Shown in pieces: positions 16,571-25,809 of a DNA stretch of 56,636 bases (its first letter is position 1; the number at the start of each line of letters is the position of its first letter). The translations under genes were made by a program, and so were the position numbers. The DNA is taken from assembly GCA_902799385.1 (NCBI GenBank), contig CADCAK010000007.1:1-56636 (forward strand), in the 5' to 3' direction. Under the pieces are notes generated by a model, which had not been told where the DNA came from, did not search any database, and saw nothing but the letters and a program-made list of their open reading frames with translations. The DNA comes from an uncultured bacterium (lineage in GTDB: Bacteria; Verrucomicrobiota; Kiritimatiellia; RFP12; UBA1067).

Positions 16571-18126
16571 TGTCGTCCGGCAAGACACTGAGGAACGTCT
16601 TCACCGTCGGCGCGTTCACGATGGCGAGCCGCGTCCTCGGTCTTGTCCGCGAGATGCTCCAGTCGCGCCTCATAGGCGCGGGCACGGAGCAGGCGGCGTT
16701 CACCCTCGCCTTCGCCATTCCCAACATGGCGCGGAAGCTCTTCGGCGAGGGGGCGCTCACGGCGGCATTCGTCCCCGTGTTCAAGGGAGAGGTCGAGGCC
16801 GTCGGCATTGAGAAGGCGGCACGCCTTGCGCGGGCGGTCATCACGATGATGATGCTTCTCCTTGCCGCCGTCGTCGCGCTTGTGCTTGCCGGCGTCCTCG
16901 GGGCAGTAGCCGGCGCGGACGCCTTTGGCTTCTCGCATCGCACGCGCCTCACGCTGGCGCTTGTCGCGATTCTCGTCCCCTACATGCTCGCAATCTGCGG
17001 CGCTGCGTTCGGAATGGGCGTCGTGAACGCGCTCGGCAGGTTCAAGGCGTCGAGCTTCATGCCGTGCCTCCTAAACTGCATCTGGATCGCTGCGCTTCTC
17101 TTTCTCCTTCTCCTGCCGGGCACCGTGGAAATGCGGATCAAGTTCGTTGCCTGGGCGATCCTCGCCGGCGGCTTCGCGCAGCTCGCCTTCATGTTCGTCG
17201 CCATGCGGCGCGCCGGCGTCTCGCCGCGCCCTTCGTTCAGCGGCTGGTCGGACGAGAAGGTGCGGCTTGTTTGGCGCAACATGGGCATAGCCGCGCTTGG
17301 CGCGGGAGCGGTGCAGATCAACTACGCGCTCGACCAGGTGCTCGCCCAGCTCGCGAGCGAATGGGCCGCAGGGGTGATTGGCTACGCGGAGCGGCTTATG
17401 GATCTTCCGCTCGGAGTGATCGGCGTCGCGTTCGGCACGGTGCTTCTGCCCACGTTCTCGGGGCTCTTCGCCAAGGGCGACGTTGACGGCGCCCGCGACG
17501 CGCTTGCGTCGTCAATGCGCTCCTTGATGTTCGTCATGCTCCCTGCGGCGGCGGGGCTTTTCGTCCTTGCGCCAGAAGTCACCTCCGTCGTCTACCAAGG
17601 CGGCAAGTTTGACGCGACGGCGACGGTGCGCGTGTCGCGCGCGCTTGCCGTGTACGCCGTCGGGCTCGGCTTCTTCGGGTTCCACAAGACGATGGTGCCG
17701 TGGTTCCAGGCGCAGAACGACATGAAGACGCCGCTAAGGGTGTCCGTCGCGACCGTGTGCATGAACGCGACGCTCAACATCCTCGCGGTGTGGCTCCTGC
17801 CCGTCGAGTGGCGGCACGTCGGGCTTGCAATCTCCACGGTCATCTGCGCCGCGACGGGGTGCGCGCTCCTCGTCGTCCTCGCGCGGCGGCTCAACGGCCC
17901 GCTCGGCCTCGCAGGGTCGGTCGGCCCCCTCGCGAAGATGCTCGCCGCCTCGCTCGCGATGGGAGCGGCCGTCGCGGCTGCGCGCCCGCTCGTCGCTGGT
18001 TTTCCGGCGGTCGCCGCGCTTGCGGCGCTGATTTCGCTCGGCGCGGCCGTCTACGGGCTGCTTTCGCTCGTCGCCATGCGCGATCAGCTGCGTGGTTTTC
18101 GCTTGCGTTTCAGGCGCAGGATTTAG
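16570..18126 (+). CDS. murJ: Lipid II flippase MurJ (MviN)
   Basis: A 518-residue MOP-superfamily membrane protein that flips lipid II across the inner membrane for peptidoglycan synthesis. The N-terminal NVFTVGAFTMASRVLGLVREML with the conserved Arg residues is typical of MurJ, and about 14 hydrophobic segments follow. The central signature around EWAAGVIGYAERLMDLPLGVIGVAFGTVLLP (in pieces, near residues 260-290) also fits. The ATG overlaps the tkt stop (TGATG), so it is translated from the tkt mRNA. The TPR gene's promoter-like box lies within its last bases. Confidence 0.95.
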   Translation: MSSGKTLRNVFTVGAFTMASRVLGLVREMLQSRLIGAGTEQAAFTLAFAIPNMARKLFGEGALTAAFVPVFKGEVEAVGIEKAARLARAVITMMMLLLAAVVALVLAGVLGAVAGADAFGFSHRTRLTLALVAILVPYMLAICGAAFGMGVVNALGRFKASSFMPCLLNCIWIAALLFLLLLPGTVEMRIKFVAWAILAGGFAQLAFMFVAMRRAGVSPRPSFSGWSDEKVRLVWRNMGIAALGAGAVQINYALDQVLAQLASEWAAGVIGYAERLMDLPLGVIGVAFGTVLLPTFSGLFAKGDVDGARDALASSMRSLMFVMLPAAAGLFVLAPEVTSVVYQGGKFDATATVRVSRALAVYAVGLGFFGFHKTMVPWFQAQNDMKTPLRVSVATVCMNATLNILAVWLLPVEWRHVGLAISTVICAATGCALLVVLARRLNGPLGLAGSVGPLAKMLAASLAMGAAVAAARPLVAGFPAVAALAALISLGAAVYGLLSLVAMRDQLRGFRLRFRRRI

Positions 18127-18132
18127 TATACT
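18103..18132 (+). promoter_or_regulatory. Promoter of the envelope TPR-ExbBD operon, leaderless type
   Basis: TTGCGT (18103-18108), an 18-nt spacer and TATACT (18127-18132) lie at the murJ stop. The hexamer ends 6 nt before the ATG at 18139, so transcription should start on the start codon. Confidence 0.6.
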
Positions 18133-18138
18133 GTCCGC

Positions 18139-21100
18139 ATGATGTGCAGAAAGGTATCAGCATTGTACTGGTGCGCGGCCGTGCTGCTGTCGCCTGCGGC
18201 GTCCTTCTTGGCCGCCGCCGACGATCCGGCCCCCGCGCCCGCCGCCGCGTCCCCCGCCGCGGAGACCGACCCCGCGCTTGAGTTCGAAATCCGCTACGTC
18301 GAGGCGCTCATCGAGTACGGTTATCCCGACTTCGCCGAGTCGGTCATCGCGGAGACAAAGAAGAAGTGGCCCGAGTCCGAGACCAAGTTCTTCGCCATTG
18401 AGATCCGCGGCATGCTCTCTTTAGGCAAGTTCGACGAGGCCGAGAAGAAGATTGCCGCGCTCCCCGACCGCAATGGCCCGAAGTACTGGGCGGCGCGCCT
18501 CGAAGTTGCCAACAACCTCTTCTTCAGGGGCAAGAAGGCCGAGTGCTCCAAGACGTACGACGAGTTCTTCAAGGCGTTCACCAAGCCGACCAAGGAGATT
18601 CGCGAGTTCTACATGCAGGCGTGCTACGCCTGGGGGCAGATCCTCGTCGGCGACAAGCGCTTCAACGAGGCCGTCAAGGTCTATGCGGGGCTCCTTTCGC
18701 AGATCAACAGGAAGAAGAGCGAGGACGACGCGAACACTTGGTGCAACGTCGCGTGCGAAACGGCCGAGATGTACCTGAAGCTCGCGACCGACCAGCCCGA
18801 CGTCAAGAAGCGCTGGCAGTACATAGACCCTGCGAAGAAGATCGTCGACCAGCTCCTCTGGGAGCAGGACCGCCCGGTCTACTTCGGGCGCGCCATCGCG
18901 ATGAAGGCCAACATCGAGCTCCTTAAGGGCGACGTCGCCAAGGCGCAGCAGACGATCAACGACTACATGCCGCAGCTGGAGCAGCTCCACCAGTCCATCG
19001 TCGAGTTCGATCCCGAGGGGCGCGAGGGCCTGAGGAAGTTCTCGCCCATGCCGCTCTGCCGCTACATGCTCGCCAAGATGCTGTGGGACGGCGCGAAGGC
19101 CGAGTTCAAGAAGCCCAAGCGCGACGACGAGCGCGTCAAGGCGCTCCTCTTCGGCGACAAGCTGCCTTCCGGCAAGCGCAACGGCCTCGGCGCGTTCAAC
19201 CACGCCCTTAACGTCTTCGTCCAGTATCCCGAGTCGACATGGGCGGCCGACGCGGGCGAGATGTCCGAGAATATCAGGGCGTTCGCCGAGAAGAACTACG
19301 ACGCGAAGATCTCCACCAAGATCACTGATGAGCAGCTCGCCAAGGTCCGCCAGATGCAGTTCCGCTCGCCGGCCGAGAAGATGGCCGAGGACAAGGTCGA
19401 GGAGGCGGTCAGGGAATATCTCGACGTCCTCACCCGCTATCCCGAGGTTGCCGAGTCGGTCGCCGCGATCGAAGACTCGGTGCGCGGGCTTCTCGGCCTC
19501 ATCCAGTCCAACAAGGGCAGCCCCAAGGCCGCCGACTGGCGCATCGACGCCGACGCGATGGAGGGCTATCTCGCCGAGCGCTTCGCCGGCTGCGGCAGCC
19601 GCGAGCTCATGACGGTCGCAGGCGAGGCCGTGCTGCGCCTCGCCGCGTTCGAGAAGCAGCTCGGTCAGCTCGCCCGCGCCGACCGGCTCTACGGCGAGTT
19701 CCTCAGGAACTACCGCAACCACGTCAGCGCACCGAACCAGGCCTCCCTGCTGCTCGGCGAGGCGATGCGGGGCGAGCGCTGGGCCGACGCGATAAAGTTC
19801 TGCGGCATCATCCAGCGGCACTACAGCAACTCCCTCTACTACGCCTCCTCCTACTCACAGGAGTCCTTCTGCCGCTCCAAGCTCGGCGAGCAGGCCGAGG
19901 CGATCGCCGCGATGAAGAGGTACGTCGAGGTCGAGAAGGACGGCATCGCCCGCGAGCAGGCCCGCATGGCGCTCGCCCAGATGTACCAGAAGAAGGGCTT
20001 CGACATCGTCTCCAACGCCGAGACGAACGAGACGCCCGAGGCGGTCACGGCCGCGCTCAACGCCGGCTCCGCCCAGATCGTCCGCGGCATAAAGGAGTTC
20101 CGCGCGTTCGCCGACAAGGCCGACAAGGCGCTCGCCGACCCCACGCTCACCAAGGCCGACAAGGCCAAGTACAACCACCTCAGGGAGCAGGCCCTCTTCC
20201 TCGTCGGCGACTGCTGGCGCCGCATGACGAAGCCCGAGGACAAGCTCAAGATGTTCCGCGAGAACGCCGCGAAGAGCTACGAGGACTACCTTTCCGCCTA
20301 TCCCGAGGGGGCCTACTCGACCAACGCCTACGTCCGGCTCGGCACCATCTACACGGCGCTCGGCGACACCGACAGGTCGCGCAGCGCGCTCGACCGCCTC
20401 TCCAAGGCGTTCCCCAACTCGCCCGAGGCCAAGAACGCCAAGCCCCAGCTCGCGAAGGCGCTCATTGAGATGGGCATGAAGAAGGAGGGCACCGACATCT
20501 ACGCCGAGATGCTCCGCACCGACGGCGCATACACAGCGTGGCAGTTCGTCAACGCCGGCGAGGCCCTCATCGAGGCCAAGAGCTGGACGCTCGCGAACGA
20601 CGCCTTCGAGAAGGCCATCTTCAAGGCCGGCACGAACCAGCTCCTCGTCGTGGCGAGGGCGCGTCTCGGCGAGGCCAACGCGCTCTACAGGCAGAAGCTG
20701 TACGCCCAGGCGCGCGACTCGCTCGACCAGTTCCTCGACGACGAGAAGATGTCCAAGATGTCCATCGCCGTCGATGCGCACCGCCTCATGGTGGAGATCG
20801 CGTCCGAGCAGGGCCGCACCGAGAAGGACTCCGATCTCCGCGCCAAGCACTTCGGCAAGGCGATCGGTTCGGTCAAGAAGCTGCGCAACTACTGGAAGAA
20901 CAAGCCCCAGTGGGAGCAGGATTCCGTCGATCTCATGTCCGCAGACGTCAAGCTGCGCCAGATGTCCGCCGAAGAGGCTATGGACCTCAAGGAAGAGGCC
21001 GAGAAGTCCGGGCGCACGGCGGCCTCAACGCTTCTTGCGTTCCTGCAGTCGCACGGCGTGGACGAGAGCCATCCGGCCGACAAGATGTCGGCGGGCGAGC

Positions 21101-21375
21101 TCGCGAACCTCGAGCGCTGCTACGAGACGCTCGTCCCGCTCTGCGCGAAGCTCGGCAGCGACTTCGCCGACAACGTCATGAAGTTCGGCCAGGAGTACCT
21201 CGACCTCTTCCCGAACGGCAAGTCGCGCACCGAGGTGCAGAACGCCATGAACACGGCCAAGGCGGTCGGCGGCACGGTGGCTGCGCCTGCGGCCGAACCC
21301 GCCGCGCCCGCGCCTGCGCCTGCGGCCGAACCCGCCGCGCCTGCGCCTGCGGCCGAACCCGCCCCCGAAAATTGA
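18139..21375 (+). CDS. Large exported TPR-repeat protein of the ExbBD operon
   Basis: A 1078-residue protein with a Sec signal peptide (MMCRKVSALYWCAAVLLSPA, cleaved near AAADD). The mature part is almost entirely helical with many tetratricopeptide-like repeats, such as DFAESVIAETKKKWPES, AVKVYAGLLSQ and ARDSLDQFLDD. The C-terminal ~35 residues are an Ala/Pro/Glu repeat (PAAEPAAPAPA). TPR arrays mediate protein contacts; a periplasmic scaffold is most likely. It is the first gene of an operon with a second exported protein, ExbB and two ExbDs. CpoB, the TPR partner of Tol-Pal, is a distant precedent for such a pairing, but this protein is about four times larger. No enzymatic motif is visible. 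Confidence 0.75.
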   Translation: MMCRKVSALYWCAAVLLSPAASFLAAADDPAPAPAAASPAAETDPALEFEIRYVEALIEYGYPDFAESVIAETKKKWPESETKFFAIEIRGMLSLGKFDEAEKKIAALPDRNGPKYWAARLEVANNLFFRGKKAECSKTYDEFFKAFTKPTKEIREFYMQACYAWGQILVGDKRFNEAVKVYAGLLSQINRKKSEDDANTWCNVACETAEMYLKLATDQPDVKKRWQYIDPAKKIVDQLLWEQDRPVYFGRAIAMKANIELLKGDVAKAQQTINDYMPQLEQLHQSIVEFDPEGREGLRKFSPMPLCRYMLAKMLWDGAKAEFKKPKRDDERVKALLFGDKLPSGKRNGLGAFNHALNVFVQYPESTWAADAGEMSENIRAFAEKNYDAKISTKITDEQLAKVRQMQFRSPAEKMAEDKVEEAVREYLDVLTRYPEVAESVAAIEDSVRGLLGLIQSNKGSPKAADWRIDADAMEGYLAERFAGCGSRELMTVAGEAVLRLAAFEKQLGQLARADRLYGEFLRNYRNHVSAPNQASLLLGEAMRGERWADAIKFCGIIQRHYSNSLYYASSYSQESFCRSKLGEQAEAIAAMKRYVEVEKDGIAREQARMALAQMYQKKGFDIVSNAETNETPEAVTAALNAGSAQIVRGIKEFRAFADKADKALADPTLTKADKAKYNHLREQALFLVGDCWRRMTKPEDKLKMFRENAAKSYEDYLSAYPEGAYSTNAYVRLGTIYTALGDTDRSRSALDRLSKAFPNSPEAKNAKPQLAKALIEMGMKKEGTDIYAEMLRTDGAYTAWQFVNAGEALIEAKSWTLANDAFEKAIFKAGTNQLLVVARARLGEANALYRQKLYAQARDSLDQFLDDEKMSKMSIAVDAHRLMVEIASEQGRTEKDSDLRAKHFGKAIGSVKKLRNYWKNKPQWEQDSVDLMSADVKLRQMSAEEAMDLKEEAEKSGRTAASTLLAFLQSHGVDESHPADKMSAGELANLERCYETLVPLCAKLGSDFADNVMKFGQEYLDLFPNGKSRTEVQNAMNTAKAVGGTVAAPAAEPAAPAPAPAAEPAAPAPAAEPAPEN
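21282..21365 (+). repeat. Ala/Pro/Glu-coding tandem repeat
   Basis: Three near-identical copies of a ~22-base unit (GCGCCTGCGGCCGAACCCGC) encode the PA-rich tail of the TPR protein. Copy number could vary by slippage. Confidence 0.8.
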
Positions 21376-21396
21376 TTTCCTAAGGAGAAGCAACAA

Positions 21397-22167
21397 ATGA
21401 AGAGACTTATGATCCTGTTTGCCGCCGCCTCAGTGGCACTGCCGCTCTGGGCGGTCCAAGGCACGATACGCACGGCGACCGACTCCAAGAAGGGCGACAT
21501 CAAGTGGCAGAGCCGCTCCAAGTCGTATGCCGTCTCGTTCAAGAAGGGGAATACGATGGTCAGCGCCGAGTATCCCATCGCCGACGTCGAGGAGCTCGAC
21601 ATCGACAAGCCCGTCGGCTATGACAAGGCCGTCGAGAGCGTCAGGCGCGGCAACGGCGCGGCGGCGATCGGGGTTCTTACGAAGATCGTCCAGGAATACA
21701 AGATGCTCGTGTGGGACAAGCCTGCGGGCCGCTATCTCGTCGAGGCCTACATCACGGCCAACAACGCCCAGAAGGCGTACGATGTCGCGATGAGCGTCAT
21801 AAACGAGGACAAGACCGCCGCGTGGAAGGGCGACCTCGCCCCGGCCTATTGGCAGGCGCTTTTGAAGCTCGGCAAGATGCAGCAGCTCGAAGGCCTCGTC
21901 AAGAAGGCTGCGACGAGCGGCGACCGCGCCGCAAGCGCCAACGCGCTCGTCGTGCGCGGCGACATGATACTCGCCTCCGAGGGCGCGTCGCAGGAAGGCC
22001 TGAGGAAGGCCCTCACCGACGCGTACCTGAGGGTCGTTCTAATGTACGCCGACGAGCCCTGCCGCGAGGCGAGGATCGACGCGATGCAGCGCGCCGCCGA
22101 TTGCTTCGACAAGCTCGGCCAGGCCGCTCGCGCCGAGCAGCTGCGCTCCCAGGCCCGCAAACTCTAA
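21397..22167 (+). CDS. Exported helical protein of the ExbBD operon
   Basis: A 256-residue protein with a signal peptide (MKRLMILFAAASVALPLWA) behind an AAGGAGAAG ribosome site. A short beta segment (GTIRTATDSKKGDIKWQ) is followed by helical repeats resembling degenerate TPRs from about residue 80. I do not recognise a named family. It starts 21 nt after the TPR gene and is separated from exbB by a 170-nt repeat element, so all are probably co-transcribed. A periplasmic partner of the TPR protein is inferred. Confidence 0.65.
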   Translation: MKRLMILFAAASVALPLWAVQGTIRTATDSKKGDIKWQSRSKSYAVSFKKGNTMVSAEYPIADVEELDIDKPVGYDKAVESVRRGNGAAAIGVLTKIVQEYKMLVWDKPAGRYLVEAYITANNAQKAYDVAMSVINEDKTAAWKGDLAPAYWQALLKLGKMQQLEGLVKKAATSGDRAASANALVVRGDMILASEGASQEGLRKALTDAYLRVVLMYADEPCREARIDAMQRAADCFDKLGQAARAEQLRSQARKL

Positions 22168-22189
22168 CCGTTCAAACTATTCCATGATT

Positions 22190-22306
22190 TTTTGCCACAT
22201 AGAACACAAAGATCACAGAGAGGCGCGCCATGCGGCGCGCGGGGTCTGGGGTTCACCCCAGCTCCAACATCTTTTGTGAACTTTGTGAACTTTGTGGCTA
22301 AACTAA
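22190..22306. repeat. GCCACA-type intergenic palindrome, copy with nested hairpins
   Basis: The outer arms GCCACATAGAACACAAAG (from 22194) and CTTTGTGAACTTTGTGGC (to 22299) are imperfect inverted repeats. Inside are two perfect hairpins: GCGCGCC-ATGC-GGCGCGC (22223-22240) and TGGGGT-TC-ACCCCA (22247-22260). No coding potential is seen. The element sits inside the operon before exbB and could fold in the mRNA. Confidence 0.75.
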
Positions 22307-22340
22307 ACTCCTTAACAAACCACCGAAGGAAACAAACAAA

Positions 22341-23153
22341 ATGAACAAGGCAAGAAAATCGCTGATGGCATTCATGATCCTCGTCGGAACCTGCGTGGCC
22401 CCGATGGCGGCACTCCAGTCCATGGGGCAGGAGTTGACGAGCACCGACAGTGGCGAGGCGGTCAGTTCCAATACTGCGCAGTCGAGCGGCAAGAAGGGCG
22501 GCGGCTTCGTTGACATCGTCTTTGGCTCAGGCGTAGTCGGCATGCTGCTGTGGTTCGCCCTCTTCGGCGACGGCGCGCTCGCGATCTACTTCTCGGTCGA
22601 CTGCTTCATTCTCATCAAGCCCGAGAAGCTCATGCCCGCCCGTCTCATCGACCAGGTGCAGAAGGCGATGAGCGAAGGCGACATCGTGGCGGCTATGGAG
22701 GCCTGCCAGAACACGCCTTCCGTAATGTCCAACATCCTCACCGCCGCGTTCCAGCACGTCGAAGAGGGCTTCGACGTCATACAGGAGGCGGTCAACGCGG
22801 CATCGGACCTCGAGCAGGAGAAGCTCATGCAGCGCCTGACGTGGGTCTCGGTCTGCTCGAACCTCGGCCCGTCCCTCGGCCTTCTCGGCACGGTGCAGGG
22901 AATGATCCTTACGTTCCAGGCGCTCGCTTCCGGCGGCGCTGGCGACGCGTCGGCGCTCGCCGCGTCGATCGGCCAGGCGCTCTGGACGACGGCGGGCGGC
23001 CTCATCGTGTCGATCCCGACGATCACCGTGTTCTACTCTCTGCGCAACAACGCGAACCGCCTCATCCTCCGCATGACCGCCGTCACGATGGAGTTCCTTA
23101 ACGGCCTCAGGAACGTCGAAGTCGCCCCCGAGGACGGGTCCGCAGTCGCGTAA
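22341..23153 (+). CDS. exbB: MotA/TolQ/ExbB proton-channel protein
   Basis: A 270-residue inner-membrane protein that with ExbD forms a proton-driven motor. An N-terminal signal-like segment and a short linker precede the first core transmembrane helix (FGSGVVGMLLWFALFGDGAL). The family block SNLGPSLGLLGTVQGMILTFQAL lies near residues 172-194, and the last helix ALWTTAGGLIVSIPTITVFY near 215-235. ExbB, TolQ and AglQ-type proteins share this block, so the paralogue class is not fixed. GAAGGAAAC lies upstream of the ATG. Two exbD genes and a TonB-like gene follow immediately, which favours energy transduction to the outer envelope. Confidence 0.9.
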   Translation: MNKARKSLMAFMILVGTCVAPMAALQSMGQELTSTDSGEAVSSNTAQSSGKKGGGFVDIVFGSGVVGMLLWFALFGDGALAIYFSVDCFILIKPEKLMPARLIDQVQKAMSEGDIVAAMEACQNTPSVMSNILTAAFQHVEEGFDVIQEAVNAASDLEQEKLMQRLTWVSVCSNLGPSLGLLGTVQGMILTFQALASGGAGDASALAASIGQALWTTAGGLIVSIPTITVFYSLRNNANRLILRMTAVTMEFLNGLRNVEVAPEDGSAVA

Positions 23154-23171
23154 GGGCGGCACTGGCAAGCC

Positions 23172-23645
23172 ATGGGCAAGAAGCCACAGGAAAACCCTCA
23201 GCTCGACATGACGCCGATGATCGACGTCGTGTTCGAACTCATCATCTTCTTCGTCGTTACGCTCGTCGAGTCGCAGAAGAAGGACGAGTCCATCGAGCTC
23301 GAGGACGGTAGGCACGGAATAGTGCTTACGCCGGAGGAGCTGCCGCCGTCGCACATGCAGATCGACATCGGGCTCTATCCGGACGGGCCGAAGAAGGGCA
23401 AGCCGCGCATCTCCATGGGGGACCGCGACATAACCCTGGCCGAGATATCGAGGCGCGTCAGGGAGCGCGTCAAGAAGTACAAGGACTTCCCGGTCATCAT
23501 ACGCGGCGACTTCGCCGTGCCGCACAAGGCGGTCGCGCAGGTCATGAACGCGTGCACCGAGGCGGGCGTCTGGAGGATTTCGTTCCAGGCCGTCAGCGAG
23601 GACAAGACCCACTCGCGCAAGCGCTTGAAGAGGGTCAAGAGGTAG
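23172..23645 (+). CDS. exbD: ExbD/TolR-type biopolymer transport protein, first copy
   Basis: A 157-residue ExbD protein: a short cytosolic N-terminus, then one transmembrane helix in LDMTPMIDVVFELIIFFVVT, with the proton-carrying Asp of MIDVVF. A periplasmic domain of ~110 residues ends in a basic tail (SRKRLKRVKR). It is nearly identical in its first 30 residues to the next gene, indicating a duplication, while the periplasmic domains have diverged. The spacing of 18 nt from exbB and 13 nt to the second exbD supports one operon. Confidence 0.9.
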   Translation: MGKKPQENPQLDMTPMIDVVFELIIFFVVTLVESQKKDESIELEDGRHGIVLTPEELPPSHMQIDIGLYPDGPKKGKPRISMGDRDITLAEISRRVRERVKKYKDFPVIIRGDFAVPHKAVAQVMNACTEAGVWRISFQAVSEDKTHSRKRLKRVKR

Positions 23646-23658
23646 CGGAGGCACCGAG

Positions 23659-24075
23659 ATGGCGAGAAAACCGCAGGAAAACCCGCAGCTCGACATGACG
23701 CCGATGATCGACGTCGTGTTCGAGCTCATCATCTTCTTCGTCGTGACGATCAAGCAGGAGGACATCTTCTCCAAGCTGACCTGCAACCGTCCTGCGCCGT
23801 CGGAGGGAAAGGCGACGAGCGACTCCGACGACATCAATGTCACCATAGAGATAGGCCGTCGCTACGACGGCAGCCCCCTCGGGGTCATCCTGTACAACAA
23901 GCGCGAGGTCAAGCGCTCCGAGCTCGACGCCGCGCTCAGGGAGATCGCGAAGGTCAAGAAGACGACGCCCATAATCGTCAAGTGCGCGGAGGACAGCCCG
24001 CACATGGCGCTTGTGGACGTAATCGACATCTGTACCCGCAACGAGCTGTTCAGCATCAGCGTGTTCACGCTGTAA
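23659..24075 (+). CDS. exbD: ExbD/TolR-type biopolymer transport protein, second copy
   Basis: A 138-residue ExbD protein with the same LDMTPMIDVVFELIIFFVV helix and the essential Asp. The periplasmic domain ends FSISVFTL and includes KKTTPIIVKCAEDSPHMALVDV, close to the usual ExbD periplasmic fold. ExbD acts as a dimer inside an ExbB pentamer, so two different copies could form a heterodimer. GGAGGCACCGAG precedes the ATG. The TonB-like gene follows 24 nt downstream. Confidence 0.9.
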   Translation: MARKPQENPQLDMTPMIDVVFELIIFFVVTIKQEDIFSKLTCNRPAPSEGKATSDSDDINVTIEIGRRYDGSPLGVILYNKREVKRSELDAALREIAKVKKTTPIIVKCAEDSPHMALVDVIDICTRNELFSISVFTL

Positions 24076-24099
24076 TTGCCAATTCCGGGGGAAAGCGAC

Positions 24100-25809
24100 A
24101 TGAGCGAAGAAATCATCCAGGAAGAGGTTGAAGACGTCATCGACCTTGACGAGATCGCCAGGAAGTACGAGGAAAAGGGCTTCTTCACGCGACTCAGGGA
24201 AATGTTCAAGGGGCTCGGCATGCCCCACGACACACGCGAATACAAGATCGCGCGAATCGAGTTGCAGCGCCTTGCCGCCCCGCTCGTCGCAATCGTCGTG
24301 CCGATCGTGTTCGGCGTCGTGCTCTGCGTCGTGACGATGATTTCGTCGCAGAAGAAGGACACCATCGACGTCACCATCGCCCAGATCGAGAACGAGCCAG
24401 AGGAGCTCAAGGAAGAGGAGGAAATACCCCCCGACGACATCGAGCCCCCGCCGATGGAGGAGATCGAGATCACCGTCGACACTCCAAACCCGAACCCCGT
24501 CTCGGTCGTGGCGCCCATGCCGTCGCCGCCGTCGGCGCAGGTTTCCGTCAAGCCCGCCCCGATGGATTCGGTCGCGATCGTGAAGTCGCCCGTCACCATG
24601 AAGTCGATGACCGGCTCGCGCACACCCGGCTCCATCGGTGCGGCGACGAGGGGCGGCGCGGGGTACGGCGACGCCAACACCGAGGCATGCGTCATGAAGG
24701 TGCTGTGGTGGCTCAAGGCCCACCAGAACACCGACGGCAGCTGGGGCAAGGGCAATAACACCGTGGCGAACACCGCGCTTGCGATACTTACCTACCTCGC
24801 CCACGGCGAATACCCGGGCAGCCCCTCGCCGTACAAGCGCGACTTCGGGCCGACCGTGCAGATGGCGATCGACTACCTCATCAGCCACATCCACACCGGC
24901 CGTGACAACGCGCCGCACTTCAGCCCGACGGACGGCAACGAGTACAGCTTCCTCATCGCGACGTACGCGCTGTGCGAGGCGTACGGCATGACGAAGAACC
25001 CGAACTGCAAGGACGCCGCGCAAAGGTGCCTCTACCGCATCGTCGAGCACCAGTCGTCCACCGGCGGATGGGACTACAAGCTCAACAAGAACTCGACGCG
25101 CGACGACCTCTCCTTCGCCGGGTGGGCCATCCAGGCGCTCAAGGCCGGCAAGATGGCCGGCCTCCACCCCGAAGGCCTCCAGAACGCTATCAACAAGGCG
25201 ATCACCTGCCTCAAGCGGCGCAGCTACTCGAAGTCCGCCGGCTTCACCTACACGCCGAGGAGCGGCAACAACGGCGGCACCACAGGCCTCGCCGGCGTCG
25301 GAACGCTCGCCATGCAGCTTCTCGGGCGCGGCAGCGAGCCCGAGGCGCGCAACGCGCTCGAGGTCATGCGCGACTGGAAGCCGTCGTTTGAACCCGAGCA
25401 TATGTCGGCCACGAAGCCCGGCAGCTGCCCCCAGTACTACTGCTACTACGCGACGCAGTGCAAGTACCAGGCGGGCATGAAGGCCGGCGCCATCAAGACC
25501 GATGAGACGACGTGGCAGCAGTGGAACCTTGCGATGAAGAAGCTCTACCCGTCTTCCATCATCGACCTTCCCGAGAAGGTCAAGGACTACACCGGCAAGG
25601 AGCACAAGCAGGGCTACTTCACCAACAAGGACGTGCACACCACCCGTCCCTACATGGACACGTGCCTCGCGGCGCTCCAGCTGATGGTCTACTACCGCTA
25701 CCTCCCGACGACGTCGGTCAAGGCCGGTGAGGACGACGCCGGGGCCGGAGACAACGCGGCGCAGGCCATCGACAAGTCGAAGGACGTCGCCGTCACGGTC
25801 GATATCTGA
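24100..25809 (+). CDS. TonB-like protein with a prenyltransferase/squalene-cyclase-like toroid domain
   Basis: A 569-residue protein in the TonB position of an ExbB-ExbD-ExbD operon. A cytosolic acidic N-terminus (~60 residues) is followed by one transmembrane helix (LAAPLVAIVVPIVFGVVLCV), then a Pro/Glu-rich linker (EEEIPPDDIEPPPMEEIEI) as in TonB. Instead of a TonB CTD, residues ~195-560 are an alpha-alpha-toroid-like domain. Its repeats resemble QW/prenyltransferase repeats: LKAHQNTDGSWG, HQSSTGGWDYKL, LSFAGWAIQALKAG. Cyclase catalytic DxDD is not seen, so binding rather than catalysis is likely. The start at 24100 has GGGGGAAAG upstream; a frame from 24076 adds eight residues. The lolC-like gene starts directly at its stop (TGAGTG). 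Confidence 0.8.
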   Translation: MSEEIIQEEVEDVIDLDEIARKYEEKGFFTRLREMFKGLGMPHDTREYKIARIELQRLAAPLVAIVVPIVFGVVLCVVTMISSQKKDTIDVTIAQIENEPEELKEEEEIPPDDIEPPPMEEIEITVDTPNPNPVSVVAPMPSPPSAQVSVKPAPMDSVAIVKSPVTMKSMTGSRTPGSIGAATRGGAGYGDANTEACVMKVLWWLKAHQNTDGSWGKGNNTVANTALAILTYLAHGEYPGSPSPYKRDFGPTVQMAIDYLISHIHTGRDNAPHFSPTDGNEYSFLIATYALCEAYGMTKNPNCKDAAQRCLYRIVEHQSSTGGWDYKLNKNSTRDDLSFAGWAIQALKAGKMAGLHPEGLQNAINKAITCLKRRSYSKSAGFTYTPRSGNNGGTTGLAGVGTLAMQLLGRGSEPEARNALEVMRDWKPSFEPEHMSATKPGSCPQYYCYYATQCKYQAGMKAGAIKTDETTWQQWNLAMKKLYPSSIIDLPEKVKDYTGKEHKQGYFTNKDVHTTRPYMDTCLAALQLMVYYRYLPTTSVKAGEDDAGAGDNAAQAIDKSKDVAVTVDI

